DNA of 64,000 nucleotides from an uncultured Porphyromonadaceae bacterium (GTDB lineage Bacteria > Bacteroidota > Bacteroidia > Bacteroidales > Muribaculaceae). A program made the position numbers and the translations under genes. Positions 42,753 to 51,674 of this stretch are shown piece by piece (the first letter of the stretch is position 1; each line of letters begins with the position of its first letter). The stretch lies in NCBI GenBank assembly GCA_937921035.1, contig CALEUL010000060.1, positions 141,502-205,501 of the forward strand, written 5' to 3'. The notes under the pieces are model-generated. The model saw only the letters and a list, made by a program, of their open reading frames with translations, ran no database searches and had not been told where the DNA came from.

Positions 42753-44957
42753 ATGTACCGCACACACCTTAATCTTTTTTTAGGCGCCATGCTCGCGACA
42801 ATGCCTGTATGCGCCGGAAACATTCACATCGGCACACCAGGCAGCTCGCTTGTGCTCGACGCCACGCAGGGTCAGCCGCTCAGATTCCTTTACTACGGCA
42901 ATGCCCTTTCAGACGGCGACATAGCCAATCTCGCCGCCGCAGGAACACCGGGCTTCGACGCATACCCCGTATACGGCAACAACCCCGACAAGGAAAAAGC
43001 ATTCGCGGCCATCCACGCCGACGGCAACATGACAACAGTTATGAATGTTACCGGCGTTTCCGAAACCACCGAGGCCGACGGAGCCAGAATCACTACCGTC
43101 AACATGGCCGACGAAGTCTATCCTTTCAACATCGACGTAAAATACCGCACATATCCCGGAGAGGATGTTATTGAGACATGGACCGAGATAACAAGCAACG
43201 AGAAAGGCACGGTGAAGCTCACTCGCTTCATGTCCGGCTATCTGCCTATCCGCCGCTCCGACGTACATGTGTCGCAGCTGTACGGCTCGTGGGCCAACGA
43301 GGCTCGCGTGGAGGAGGCTCCACTGCCCCACGGCATTAAAATGATAAAGAACACCGACGGCACACGCAACTCCCACACCGCACACGGCGAGGTGATGATA
43401 TCGCTCGACGGCGAGGCCGACGAGAATACCGGTCGCACAATAGGCGCCGCCATCTGCTACACCGGCAACTACAAACTGGTGTTCGACACCGACGATTCCG
43501 ACTATCACCACTTCTTCGCCGGAATCTACGACGACCACTCGGCCTACAACCTCCGCAAAGGCGAGACTTTCGTTACTCCGCCTCTGGCGCTGAGCTACAG
43601 CGAAGACGGCCTTGGCGGCGTTAGCCGAAACTTTCACAACTGGGGACGCAACCACCGCCTGGCACACGGCACCGACCTCCGCAAGATTCTGCTGAACAGC
43701 TGGGAAGGAGTATATTTCGATATCAACGAAGAAGGCATGCAGCAGATGATGACCGACATAGCAGGCATGGGCGGCGAGCTGTTCGTGATGGACGACGGCT
43801 GGTTCGGCGGCAAATATCAGCGAAACACCGACAATTCCAGCCTCGGCGACTGGACAGTGGACACCCGCAAGCTACCTGCCGGCATAAACGGCCTGCTAAA
43901 GGCTGCTAAAGACCGCGGAATCCGTTTCGGCATATGGCTGGAGCCCGAAATGACCAACAGCGTCTCTGAGCTCTACGAGAAACATCCCGAATACATCGTC
44001 AAGGCCCCCAGACGCGAACCGATACTCGGCCGCGGCGGAACACAGCTCGTACTCGACCTCTCCAATCCCAAGGTGCAGGACCTCGTTTTCAACATCGTCG
44101 ACACCCTGTTAACAAACTATCCCGAAATCGACTACATCAAATGGGATGCCAACGCGCCAATAATGAACCACGGCTCGCAGTATCTCACCGCCGACAACCA
44201 GAGCCATCTCTATATCGACTATCACAAGGGCCTGGTAAGCACCCTCAAACGCATCCGTGCCAAATATCCCGACGTAACAATCCAGGACTGCGCCAGCGGA
44301 GGCGGTCGTGTGAACTGGGGCTATCTGCCCTACTTCGATGAATTCTGGACATCCGACAACACCGACGCCCTCCAGCGCATATACATGCAGTGGGGCACAA
44401 GCTACTTCTTCCCCGCTGTGGCTATGGGCTCGCACATCTCCGCTTCGCCCAACCATCAGACCAACCGTCTCGTGCCTCTGAAATACCGCACCGACGTTGC
44501 AATGAGCGGTCGCCTCGGCATGGAAATCCAGCCTAAAAACATGACCGACAAGGAAAAGGAGCAGACACGCCGTGCTATTGCCGATTATAAGCTCATCCGC
44601 CCCGTGGTTCAGCAGGGCGACCTGTATCGCCTTCTGTCGCCCTACGACGGCAAAGGCGCCGCATCGCTGATGTACGTAGCTCCCGACAAAAACAACGCGG
44701 CTTTCTTCTGGTGGAAAACCGAGACTTTCGCCAACCAGCAGCTTCCGCGTGTAACGCTGGCCGGTCTCGACCCCGACAAGACATACACCGTAACAGAACT
44801 TAACCGCACCGATACAGCGCCACTGCCCTTCGAGGGCAAGAGCTTCACCGGCAAGTTCCTGATGTCCAACGGCCTCGATATGCCGCTGACACATACCACC
44901 GAGTGGAACGACCGCAACGCCTACGCCTCGCGCGTTCTCCGTCTCCAGGCAAAATAA
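42753..44957 (+). CDS. GH36 alpha-galactosidase, exported
   Basis: A 734-residue enzyme with a signal peptide (to about VCAG, residue 22), so likely periplasmic. The N-terminal beta-supersandwich (25-300) precedes the catalytic barrel. The nucleophile Asp465 is in YIKWDAN, the acid/base Asp535 in FWTSDNTD, and the family motifs MDDGWFGG, GIWLEPEM and CASGGGRV are all there. It should remove alpha-1,6-galactosyl side groups from galactomannan oligosaccharides. It diverges from the AraC regulator and has its own promoter. Confidence 0.94.
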   Translation: MYRTHLNLFLGAMLATMPVCAGNIHIGTPGSSLVLDATQGQPLRFLYYGNALSDGDIANLAAAGTPGFDAYPVYGNNPDKEKAFAAIHADGNMTTVMNVTGVSETTEADGARITTVNMADEVYPFNIDVKYRTYPGEDVIETWTEITSNEKGTVKLTRFMSGYLPIRRSDVHVSQLYGSWANEARVEEAPLPHGIKMIKNTDGTRNSHTAHGEVMISLDGEADENTGRTIGAAICYTGNYKLVFDTDDSDYHHFFAGIYDDHSAYNLRKGETFVTPPLALSYSEDGLGGVSRNFHNWGRNHRLAHGTDLRKILLNSWEGVYFDINEEGMQQMMTDIAGMGGELFVMDDGWFGGKYQRNTDNSSLGDWTVDTRKLPAGINGLLKAAKDRGIRFGIWLEPEMTNSVSELYEKHPEYIVKAPRREPILGRGGTQLVLDLSNPKVQDLVFNIVDTLLTNYPEIDYIKWDANAPIMNHGSQYLTADNQSHLYIDYHKGLVSTLKRIRAKYPDVTIQDCASGGGRVNWGYLPYFDEFWTSDNTDALQRIYMQWGTSYFFPAVAMGSHISASPNHQTNRLVPLKYRTDVAMSGRLGMEIQPKNMTDKEKEQTRRAIADYKLIRPVVQQGDLYRLLSPYDGKGAASLMYVAPDKNNAAFFWWKTETFANQQLPRVTLAGLDPDKTYTVTELNRTDTAPLPFEGKSFTGKFLMSNGLDMPLTHTTEWNDRNAYASRVLRLQAK

Positions 44958-44970
44958 ATCTCAGCCATAT

Positions 44971-45009
44971 AAACTCAGCGGCGCCCGAACCTCGAGCGCC
45001 GCTGAGTTT
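44971..45009. terminator. Bidirectional terminator between alpha-galactosidase and ATPase genes
   Basis: AAACTCAGCGGCGC pairs perfectly with GCGCCGCTGAGTTT around an 11-base loop. Confidence 0.9.
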
Positions 45010-45031
45010 GTAATATATGCCGTAATATACC

Positions 45032-46237
45032 TCATTTCAGCAAAAATTCACGCAGGGACATCTGACGGATACCCTTGAATGTATTCGGAGCACTCTCATG
45101 CAGGGTTACTACCGTTTTTTCATAATTATCGGGTATTTTTGTCAGATTCCCGAACTCACGGTCAGCAGTTGTATCATCAAGAACAGAACAAGCAACCTGT
45201 ACATAACTATATTCCTTATCCTTTTCGGCGATAAAATCAATCTCCCGACCTTGCGGAAGAACTCCAATTTTCACATCATAGCCCCTGCTTTTGAGATGAT
45301 TATACACAACATTCTCCATCAGCCCTGCGATATCATTGGGACGATAGCCAATAATGGCATTCCTGATACCGAGGTCTTCAAAAAATATTTTTTCCCCTAT
45401 CTCAAAAAAACGCTTTCCTTCTATATCCCATCTTCGGGCACGATTTATGATGAAAGCCTCCTCCACGTAACCAATATACGACTGTACTCCGGTAATACTT
45501 GTGGCAACACGCTGCGATTTCAAATAATCAGCTATTTTCTTAGCAGTAAAGATTTTGCCAATATTATCGGAAAGATAAAGAAGTAGACGCTGCAGAAAAT
45601 CCGTATTACGCAATGAATGACGACTGACGACATCGCGATAAACCACAGCATCAGTTATTCCGGAAAGGTATTCCCCCCATGTGGCTTGGTCGGGAAGATT
45701 TCTCAGATAAGGGAGACCTCCGAACCGCAGATATTTTTCCAAAGCTTCATCGGAATCATCGCATGAATGAAATTCCAGAAATTCACGATACGTCAACGGA
45801 TGCACATGTATCTCAATACTACGTCCGGCAAGACGGGAGGCCATCTCTGACGAAAGCATCCTTGAATTGCTGCCTGTAAGGTATATGTCGATATCGGATT
45901 TCAGGATCAACGAGCGCACAACTCTGTCGAAGCCGGCCACTTCCTGTATCTCATCAAGGAATATGTAGTTCTTTTTCCCATCCACAAGGCGCGATGATAT
46001 TTCCCTGTGAAGCTCCTCCGCATTCGTAATATGAGAAAAGGCAAAATCCTCTAAATTGATACTGATGAAGTTAGCATCCGGCTGAAACCGACGCACCTCC
46101 TCTGCAACCGACCTCAGGATGTAGCTTTTACCAACGCGGCGCTGGCCGACAAGTATCTTGATGAGACCTTTGCCTATATACGGGCGAATGCGGTCCAGAT
46201 AATATGACCTTATGACAATATCAGAAGTTTCTTCCAT
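45032..46237 (-). CDS. AAA-type ATPase with DUF4143 domain
   Basis: A 401-residue cytoplasmic protein. The Walker A variant GQRRVGKS lies at 31-38, Walker B is YIFLDEIQEV near 95, and the sensor region LTGSNSRMLS follows. The C-terminal half is the DUF4143 domain, with its NDIAGLMENVVYNHLKSRGYDVKIG and REIDFIAEKDKEYSYVQV blocks, which look like a nuclease-like fold. Proteins of this type are very common in Bacteroidales and have no settled role. Base composition is lower in GC than that of the neighbours. The promoter lies inside a perfect 14-base inverted repeat. Confidence 0.85.
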   Translation of the reverse strand: MEETSDIVIRSYYLDRIRPYIGKGLIKILVGQRRVGKSYILRSVAEEVRRFQPDANFISINLEDFAFSHITNAEELHREISSRLVDGKKNYIFLDEIQEVAGFDRVVRSLILKSDIDIYLTGSNSRMLSSEMASRLAGRSIEIHVHPLTYREFLEFHSCDDSDEALEKYLRFGGLPYLRNLPDQATWGEYLSGITDAVVYRDVVSRHSLRNTDFLQRLLLYLSDNIGKIFTAKKIADYLKSQRVATSITGVQSYIGYVEEAFIINRARRWDIEGKRFFEIGEKIFFEDLGIRNAIIGYRPNDIAGLMENVVYNHLKSRGYDVKIGVLPQGREIDFIAEKDKEYSYVQVACSVLDDTTADREFGNLTKIPDNYEKTVVTLHESAPNTFKGIRQMSLREFLLK

Positions 46238-46277
46238 AAACTAAACTTTCCGCAAATATATGAAAAGTTTAGTTTAT
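46236..46277 (-). promoter_or_regulatory. Perfect inverted repeat around the ATPase promoter
   Basis: ATAAACTAAACTTT (46236-46249) and AAAGTTTAGTTTAT (46264-46277) are exact inverse complements, 14 bases apart. The -7 box TATATTTG (minus, 46253-46260) fills the spacer, and the inner arm reaches into the start codon. This is the layout of an operator that blocks its own promoter. Confidence 0.6.
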
Positions 46278-46367
46278 AGACAAAACTTTTACAATACATG
46301 TCTCATTTAATAGACGGCATATTTGGTTTTTTGCCTGTCGGATAGGATGATATTTCCATATTAATCT

Positions 46368-46375
46368 TATCTTTG
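46368..46375 (+). promoter_or_regulatory. -7 promoter box for the GH97 gene
   Basis: TATCTTTG, 43 bases before the ATG. Confidence 0.6.
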
Positions 46376-46418
46376 CACTCGAAAACAGAAATTTATCATA
46401 CTTCTAAAAACAAATATC

Positions 46419-48515
46419 ATGAACAAATTGCTTCTCTCGGCCACCGGAGCGGTTTTTATTCCGCTGCTGTGCGCCTGCACCGGCTATAAGCAAGACATCT
46501 CCTCGCCTTCCGGTAACATCGAGGTTTCGTTCGCACTCACCGAGACCGGACAGCCACTGTACTCCGTCGTTTTCGATGGCGAAGAAATAATCAAGCCCTC
46601 GACACTTGGTTTCGAGCTGCTCGACGGCGGCAAAATAGCCGACAACTTCAAATTGGATAAGGTTACCCGCTCCTCCTCCGACACATACTGGAAACCGGTC
46701 TGGGGCGAGAACGACAGCATCCGCGACAATTACAACTGCATGATCGTTTCCATGACGGACAAACAGGGTATCAAGATGGATATCGAGTTCCGCGTGTTCG
46801 ACGACGGCGCAGCTTTCCGATACATCTTCCCCGAACAGGAAACAAAAACAATACGCATCAAGGAAGAACTCAGCCAGATGGCTATGGGCGGCGACTACAC
46901 CGCCTGGTGGATTCCCGGCGACTACGATACCCAGGAATATGAATACAACAAATCGCTGCTGAGCGAAATCCGCAGCTACTCCGACTCGGCCAAGGTAGAA
47001 AACGTATCGCAGACAGGCTTCTCGCCAACAGGCGTGCAGACTTCGCTTATGCTCAAGACTCCCTCCGGCAAATACCTCAACATCCACGAGGCCGCTCTGG
47101 TGAATTATCCCGCAATGCACCTTAACCTAAACGACACCACAATGGTGTTCACTTCGTGGCTCACCCCCGGCCGCGACGAGGCAAAGGCCACCATTACGAC
47201 TCCCTTCAAAACACCCTGGCGCGTAATCATGGCTTCCGAAAAGGCCACTGGCATCCTCGCTACCGACATCATCTACAACCTTAACGAACCCAACGCCCTC
47301 GAAGACGTTTCCTGGATTCATCCCACAAAATACATGGGCGTCTGGTGGGAAATGATTACCGGCAAATCGCAGTGGTCCTACACCAATGCTCACGATTTCG
47401 ACCTTGCCACATTCGATTATTCCAAAGCCAAGCCACACGGACAGCACGGCGCAAATACCGAAAACGTGAAGCGCTACATCGATTTCGCAGCCGAGAACGG
47501 CTTTGATCAGCTGCTTATCGAGGGCTGGAATGTAGGCTGGGAAGACTGGTTCGGCAAACAGAAAGATTATGTGTTCGATTTCGTAACCCCGTACCCCGAT
47601 TTCGACATCAAGGAACTCAACGACTATGCACACTCCAAGGGCATCAAGCTGATGATGCACCACGAGACATCCGGCAGTATTCCCAACTACGAGAAACACA
47701 TGGACGCCGCCTACGACCTGATGAACCAGTACGGCTACGACGCCGTGAAGAGCGGTTATGTAGGCTCGATACTCCCCAAGGGCGAGACTCACTACAGCCA
47801 GTGGGCAAACAACCACTACCTGAATGCAATCAAGAAGGCCGCAGAGAAAAAGATTATGGTAAACGCCCACGAGGCTGTACGCCCCACGGGTCTTGCCCGC
47901 ACATACCCCAACATGGTTGGCAACGAGAGCGCTATGGGCACCGAATACCGCAACATGTCGCCCGGCCACGAAGCAATTCTGCCTTTCACCCGTCTGAAAG
48001 GCGGCCCGATGGACTTCACCCCAGGTATCTTCACCATGAACATGAGTGAATTCGTTCCCGGAAGCAAGGAGCACAAGAACGCCACCGTCGCAAACCAGCT
48101 GGCTCTGTACGTTACCATGTACTCCCCGCTGCAGATGGCCGCAGACATGCCCGAGAACTATGCCAAGAAGATGGACGCATTCCAGTTCATCAAGGATGTG
48201 CCCGTAGACTGGAGCAAGAGTATCTATATCGACGCCGAGCCCGCCGACTTCATCATTGCCGCACGCAAGGCAAAAGGCGGCGACAGCTGGTGGGTTGGTG
48301 GCATAACCGACGAGAACGCCAGGGACTACGACCTCAAACTCGATTTCCTTGACCCTGACCGCACCTACACCGCCACAATCTACGCCGACGCGCCCGACGC
48401 CGACTACCGCACCAATCCCGAAGCATATGTAATCACCACTCAGGAAGTGAAGAAAGACGACATCATTCCCCTGCACATGGCTCCCGGCGGCGGCGTGGCA
48501 ATCGCCATCCGCTGA
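46419..48515 (+). CDS. GH97 alpha-glucosidase-type lipoprotein (SusB-like)
   Basis: A 698-residue exported enzyme, probably a lipoprotein (LLCAC, Cys20). The GH97 layout is complete: N-terminal beta-supersandwich (about 25-280), (beta/alpha)8 barrel (about 290-590) and a C-terminal beta domain. The three Glu residues that mark the inverting SusB type are present: Glu416 in MHHETSG, Glu485 in NAHEAVRPTG and Glu503 in GNESAMGTE. This predicts an inverting alpha-glucosidase rather than the retaining alpha-galactosidase branch. It stands alone, with its own promoter and terminator, outside the mannan locus, so it probably serves another glucan. Confidence 0.92.
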   Translation: MNKLLLSATGAVFIPLLCACTGYKQDISSPSGNIEVSFALTETGQPLYSVVFDGEEIIKPSTLGFELLDGGKIADNFKLDKVTRSSSDTYWKPVWGENDSIRDNYNCMIVSMTDKQGIKMDIEFRVFDDGAAFRYIFPEQETKTIRIKEELSQMAMGGDYTAWWIPGDYDTQEYEYNKSLLSEIRSYSDSAKVENVSQTGFSPTGVQTSLMLKTPSGKYLNIHEAALVNYPAMHLNLNDTTMVFTSWLTPGRDEAKATITTPFKTPWRVIMASEKATGILATDIIYNLNEPNALEDVSWIHPTKYMGVWWEMITGKSQWSYTNAHDFDLATFDYSKAKPHGQHGANTENVKRYIDFAAENGFDQLLIEGWNVGWEDWFGKQKDYVFDFVTPYPDFDIKELNDYAHSKGIKLMMHHETSGSIPNYEKHMDAAYDLMNQYGYDAVKSGYVGSILPKGETHYSQWANNHYLNAIKKAAEKKIMVNAHEAVRPTGLARTYPNMVGNESAMGTEYRNMSPGHEAILPFTRLKGGPMDFTPGIFTMNMSEFVPGSKEHKNATVANQLALYVTMYSPLQMAADMPENYAKKMDAFQFIKDVPVDWSKSIYIDAEPADFIIAARKAKGGDSWWVGGITDENARDYDLKLDFLDPDRTYTATIYADAPDADYRTNPEAYVITTQEVKKDDIIPLHMAPGGGVAIAIR

Positions 48516-48571
48516 TAATTCCGCGCTACAAACCGAAGAGTGTGTAGCAAAATAGCACTTGGTTATTATAG

Positions 48572-48594
48572 AAGGCTTGCCCCCCGGCAAGCCT
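48572..48594 (+). terminator. Terminator after the GH97 gene
   Basis: AAGGCTTGCC pairs with GGCAAGCCT and is followed by TTTTTATT. Confidence 0.88.
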
Positions 48595-48704
48595 TTTTAT
48601 TACCGCTTATTTATTTGATACACCTACTTGTTTTGCACGCATAGCACTATTCAAATAATACTTTCTTCTCAGCCACAAATTATGCTTTTAAACATATTAA
48701 TATA

Positions 48705-48736
48705 TTTGGCATATTGTCAGGCTATGTTTAAATTTG
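48705..48736 (+). promoter_or_regulatory. Promoter of the AT-rich two-gene island
   Basis: TTTG (48705-48708) and TAAATTTG (48729-48736) are 20 bases apart, 47 bases before the first ATG. Confidence 0.65.
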
Positions 48737-48782
48737 TTGCATTGCGTCCGGTCTTATCCCTCACTAAATAACTATTAGCAAT

Positions 48783-49349
48783 ATGTTCTACAGAGTATCA
48801 CAGAAGGAGATTCTTTCAATCAGGAATAGAATTTTCTTAAATATACTTCCTATATTGGAGGAACAAGGTTTTGAAAAGTCTCCTTTTCCTACAGATTGGT
48901 TTGGCAGATATGATCCTTCGCTTTTTATCTATGAACTCGCGCGACTGTCAGATTCATATTTGGAATTGATAAGTATTTATATCAACAGAGGGGATAGATG
49001 GATTCAAGTGCACCTCAATATTTTTGAGTTGTCTCCCACTCCAAAGGCATTATCAGAATTGAATAAATGCAATGGAAGCGCATTTAGTAAGTCTCCAGTT
49101 ACTCGGACTGAGATGAGGCTGGATGTTGATTTATTCAGCAGGAATTTTTTCAAAAGCCTTTTTGGAATACATGAATACCGACTGAAATCCTTTTTTACTC
49201 ATTCGGGTTTGCTTCGGCGGCAACGCAAACTGGAAAATCTTTTGAAACGCGATTTCAAAAACATTGACAGAATAATTGAAATGTGGCATAAAATACATAA
49301 GCCCATGAAGACAGATTGGGAAGGAAAACCTATTCTTAAAAAGGATTAA
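48783..49349 (+). CDS. Hypothetical cytoplasmic protein, AT-rich
   Basis: A 188-residue protein with no signal peptide and no domain I recognise. It is rich in aromatic and charged residues (DWFGRYDPSLFIYELARL, GDRWIQVHLNIFEL), with a basic C-terminal third. The layout of a short alpha/beta domain that begins with a helix and an EEQGFEKS turn recalls small immunity-like proteins in general, but I cannot support that. Codons are mostly A/T-ending, unlike all nearby genes, which suggests recent transfer. The lipoprotein gene starts 1 base after its stop, so the two are one operon. Confidence 0.6.
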   Translation: MFYRVSQKEILSIRNRIFLNILPILEEQGFEKSPFPTDWFGRYDPSLFIYELARLSDSYLELISIYINRGDRWIQVHLNIFELSPTPKALSELNKCNGSAFSKSPVTRTEMRLDVDLFSRNFFKSLFGIHEYRLKSFFTHSGLLRRQRKLENLLKRDFKNIDRIIEMWHKIHKPMKTDWEGKPILKKD

Positions 49350-49350
49350 T

Positions 49351-49905
49351 ATGAAAAAATTGATATTCGTAATCACGGTTTTTATGTTGGTGGTCTCTTG
49401 TAAGACCATGAGAATTGGTAATTCAAGTTCTGACCGCAAGTGGACGCATAACTATGGCGGTTATCCTACTGTATTTTTGGATATAGATTATAACGGGATT
49501 GTCCAATTAGTAGATGGCAATAAAACAATCCGGCTTCAGAACAACGATCTGGAGGAGAATTTTATACTATTTTCTTTGATTAAGAAAATAGATAATAGTT
49601 TTGAAGTAATTGCATGGAATTCTTATGATGAATCCTACATTGGTACAGGAAAGATTCACTCTAATACACCAATTTGCATTTATACAAAGGAAAATAATCC
49701 CGAAAAAAATCCCATTAGATTATATGCCGATCACAGTTTAAACAGTTCATTTGTTTCGGATACAACATATAGTATTGAAGCTCTTCGTGTTGTAGATGTA
49801 TACAAGAAATGGTTAAAAGTAAAAATGCTTATAAACGGCAAGGTGCATATCGGGTGGTTGTCTCCCGATATGCAATGTCCTCTTGTATATACTACTTGTA
49901 ATTGA
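49351..49905 (+). CDS. Small lipoprotein with possible C-terminal SH3-like domain, AT-rich
   Basis: A 184-residue lipoprotein (lipobox VVSC, Cys17). The middle is beta-rich. The end, from about IRLYADHSLNSSF on (VVDVYKKWLKVKMLINGKVHIGWLSPD), looks like a bacterial SH3-like domain of the kind found in envelope proteins. Like the gene before it, it is strongly A/T-ending. Partnership with that gene is shown only by position. The dispersed repeat copy B begins directly after its stop. Confidence 0.65.
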   Translation: MKKLIFVITVFMLVVSCKTMRIGNSSSDRKWTHNYGGYPTVFLDIDYNGIVQLVDGNKTIRLQNNDLEENFILFSLIKKIDNSFEVIAWNSYDESYIGTGKIHSNTPICIYTKENNPEKNPIRLYADHSLNSSFVSDTTYSIEALRVVDVYKKWLKVKMLINGKVHIGWLSPDMQCPLVYTTCN

Positions 49906-49907
49906 AT

Positions 49908-50016
49908 GTAACCGCGGGCGTTTGCCGCCCGTGAAAATGACCGGAATCTTCCCACCCCCGACGTATGCGTCGGGGGTTACGATATTTATAGCCTCCGGCC
50001 ATCGCAACCGCTACAT
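49908..50016. repeat. Dispersed hairpin-rich repeat, copy B
   Basis: Read on the minus strand, 50008-49954 reproduces the core of copy A: GTTGCGATGGCCGGAGGCT, then ATAAATATCGTAAC, then a CCCCCGACG/CGTCGGGGG hairpin. About nine in ten bases match copy A up to the hairpin, whose stem differs but keeps its pairing. The outer end carries another hairpin (GCGGGCG/CGCCCG type, 49914-49931). The short WPEAIN frame also runs through this copy. It closes the AT-rich island. Confidence 0.65.
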
Positions 50017-50134
50017 TCTCTTTTTATATATGTACTTTCTCGACCGCGGGAATAGCGTTTTTAAAATGTTTTCCGTAATTTTACGGCATAAAACAGGCAC
50101 CTACGCGGTGCCGGGGCTTTAAAACTTGTAACTT

Positions 50135-51541
50135 ATGTTCGACAAAGATGTATATGTAAGCCGCCGCAACGAGCTGAAAAAGCTGATGAATGGCGGAGTG
50201 GCTGTGTTTTTCGGCAACAACGAGGCACCTAATAACGGTCCTAACAATTCCTACTACCCCTTCCGCCAGGATTCATCGTTTTTATATTATTTCGGACAGA
50301 GCCGCGACGGCCTTGTAGGCGTAATCGACCTCGACAACGACCGCGAATATCTGTTCGGCGATGATATCGACATAGACGACATCGTATGGTACGGTTCTGT
50401 GGACAGCGTGGCCGACATGGCCGCACAGGTCGGCGTGGCAAACAGCGCACCTATGGCCAAGCTGAAAACACTTGTCGACGAGGCACAGGCCAAGGGCCGC
50501 AAAATCCATTATCTGCCTCCCTACCGCTTCGACACCAAGATTCAGATTAAGGATCTTACCGGCATACACCCCTCGCAGCAGAAAGACGCCGCCTCGCTCG
50601 AGCTTATCCATGCCGTTGTGAAGATGCGTTCCACAAAAAGCGAACTGGAGATTGCCGAGATAGAGGACGCCTGCGCTGTAGGCTATCGCATGCACACCAC
50701 GGCCATGCGCCTCACACGCCCCGGTGTTACCGAGAAATTCATAGGCGGCCAGGTGGACGGCATCGCCCACAGCTACGGACTGGAAGTGAGCTTCCCCACG
50801 ATATTCTCGCAGCACGGCGAGATAATGCACGGCAATCCGTCGATGGCATTGCTGCAGGAGGGACGCCTCGCCCTGTGCGACGCCGGCGCCGAGAACATGA
50901 ATTGCTATTGCAGCGACAACACCCGCACGTTCCCTGTAAGCGGCCGCTTCTCCCAGCGTCAGCTTGATATATACCGCATTGTCGAGGAATGCCACGACCG
51001 TGTGCTCGACATTGCTCGCCCCGGCGTAAGATATATGGACGTCCATTTCGACGTCTGCCGTCTTATGACCGATCGTCTCAAGGAACTCGGGCTGATGCGA
51101 GGCGATACCGAGGAAGCCGTACGCGCCGGCGCCCACGCCATGTTCCTGCCTCACGGCCTCGGCCACATGATGGGCCTTGACGTTCACGATATGGAGAGCC
51201 TCGGCCAGATTTATGTGGGGTTCGACAGCGAGACGCGTCCAAATCTGGAGCAATTCGGAACAAACTGCCTGCGCATGGGCCGCAAGCTCGAAAAAGGCTT
51301 TGTCGTTACCGACGAGCCGGGCATATATTTCATTCCCGCACTCATCGACAGCTGGCGCGCCACCGGCCACTGCGCCGAGTTCCTCAACTTCGATCTGCTT
51401 GAAAAATACAAGGACTTCGGCGGCATCCGCATAGAGGACGACGTGCTCATCACCGACGACGGCTGCCGTTTCCTCGGCAAGGACCGCATCCCCTACCATC
51501 CCGCCGACATAGAGGACTTCATGGCCGGAAACCGCATGTAA
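50135..51541 (+). CDS. Xaa-Pro aminopeptidase (M24, aminopeptidase P family)
   Basis: A 468-residue cytoplasmic metallopeptidase that removes N-terminal residues ahead of proline. The N-terminal creatinase-like domain (about 1-170) includes the DSSFLYYFGQSRDGLVGVIDLD phrase. The M24 metal ligands appear in order: Asp in LCDAGAENM, Asp in YCSDNTRTFP, His in PHGLGHMMGLDVHD, Glu in TDEPGIYF and Glu in GIRIEDDV. A weak -7-like TAATTTTA lies about 50 bases upstream. Confidence 0.93.
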   Translation: MFDKDVYVSRRNELKKLMNGGVAVFFGNNEAPNNGPNNSYYPFRQDSSFLYYFGQSRDGLVGVIDLDNDREYLFGDDIDIDDIVWYGSVDSVADMAAQVGVANSAPMAKLKTLVDEAQAKGRKIHYLPPYRFDTKIQIKDLTGIHPSQQKDAASLELIHAVVKMRSTKSELEIAEIEDACAVGYRMHTTAMRLTRPGVTEKFIGGQVDGIAHSYGLEVSFPTIFSQHGEIMHGNPSMALLQEGRLALCDAGAENMNCYCSDNTRTFPVSGRFSQRQLDIYRIVEECHDRVLDIARPGVRYMDVHFDVCRLMTDRLKELGLMRGDTEEAVRAGAHAMFLPHGLGHMMGLDVHDMESLGQIYVGFDSETRPNLEQFGTNCLRMGRKLEKGFVVTDEPGIYFIPALIDSWRATGHCAEFLNFDLLEKYKDFGGIRIEDDVLITDDGCRFLGKDRIPYHPADIEDFMAGNRM

Positions 51542-51627
51542 TATGATACCTCTGGCCGGAGCCCGGTTAAACATTTGCCTGCACATAGCTGTTTAATTAT
51601 TCGATGCCATGCCGTACTGTCGGCAGG

Positions 51628-51659
51628 TTTGCATAATTGACCAATAATTGCTATTTTTG
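51628..51659 (+). promoter_or_regulatory. Promoter of the phosphatase-superfamily gene, decides its start
   Basis: TTTG (51628-51631) and TATTTTTG (51652-51659) are 20 bases apart. An earlier in-frame start at 51648 would overlap the box, so the ATG at 51675 is preferred. Confidence 0.7.
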
Positions 51660-51674
51660 CAGTTCGAAAAATTC

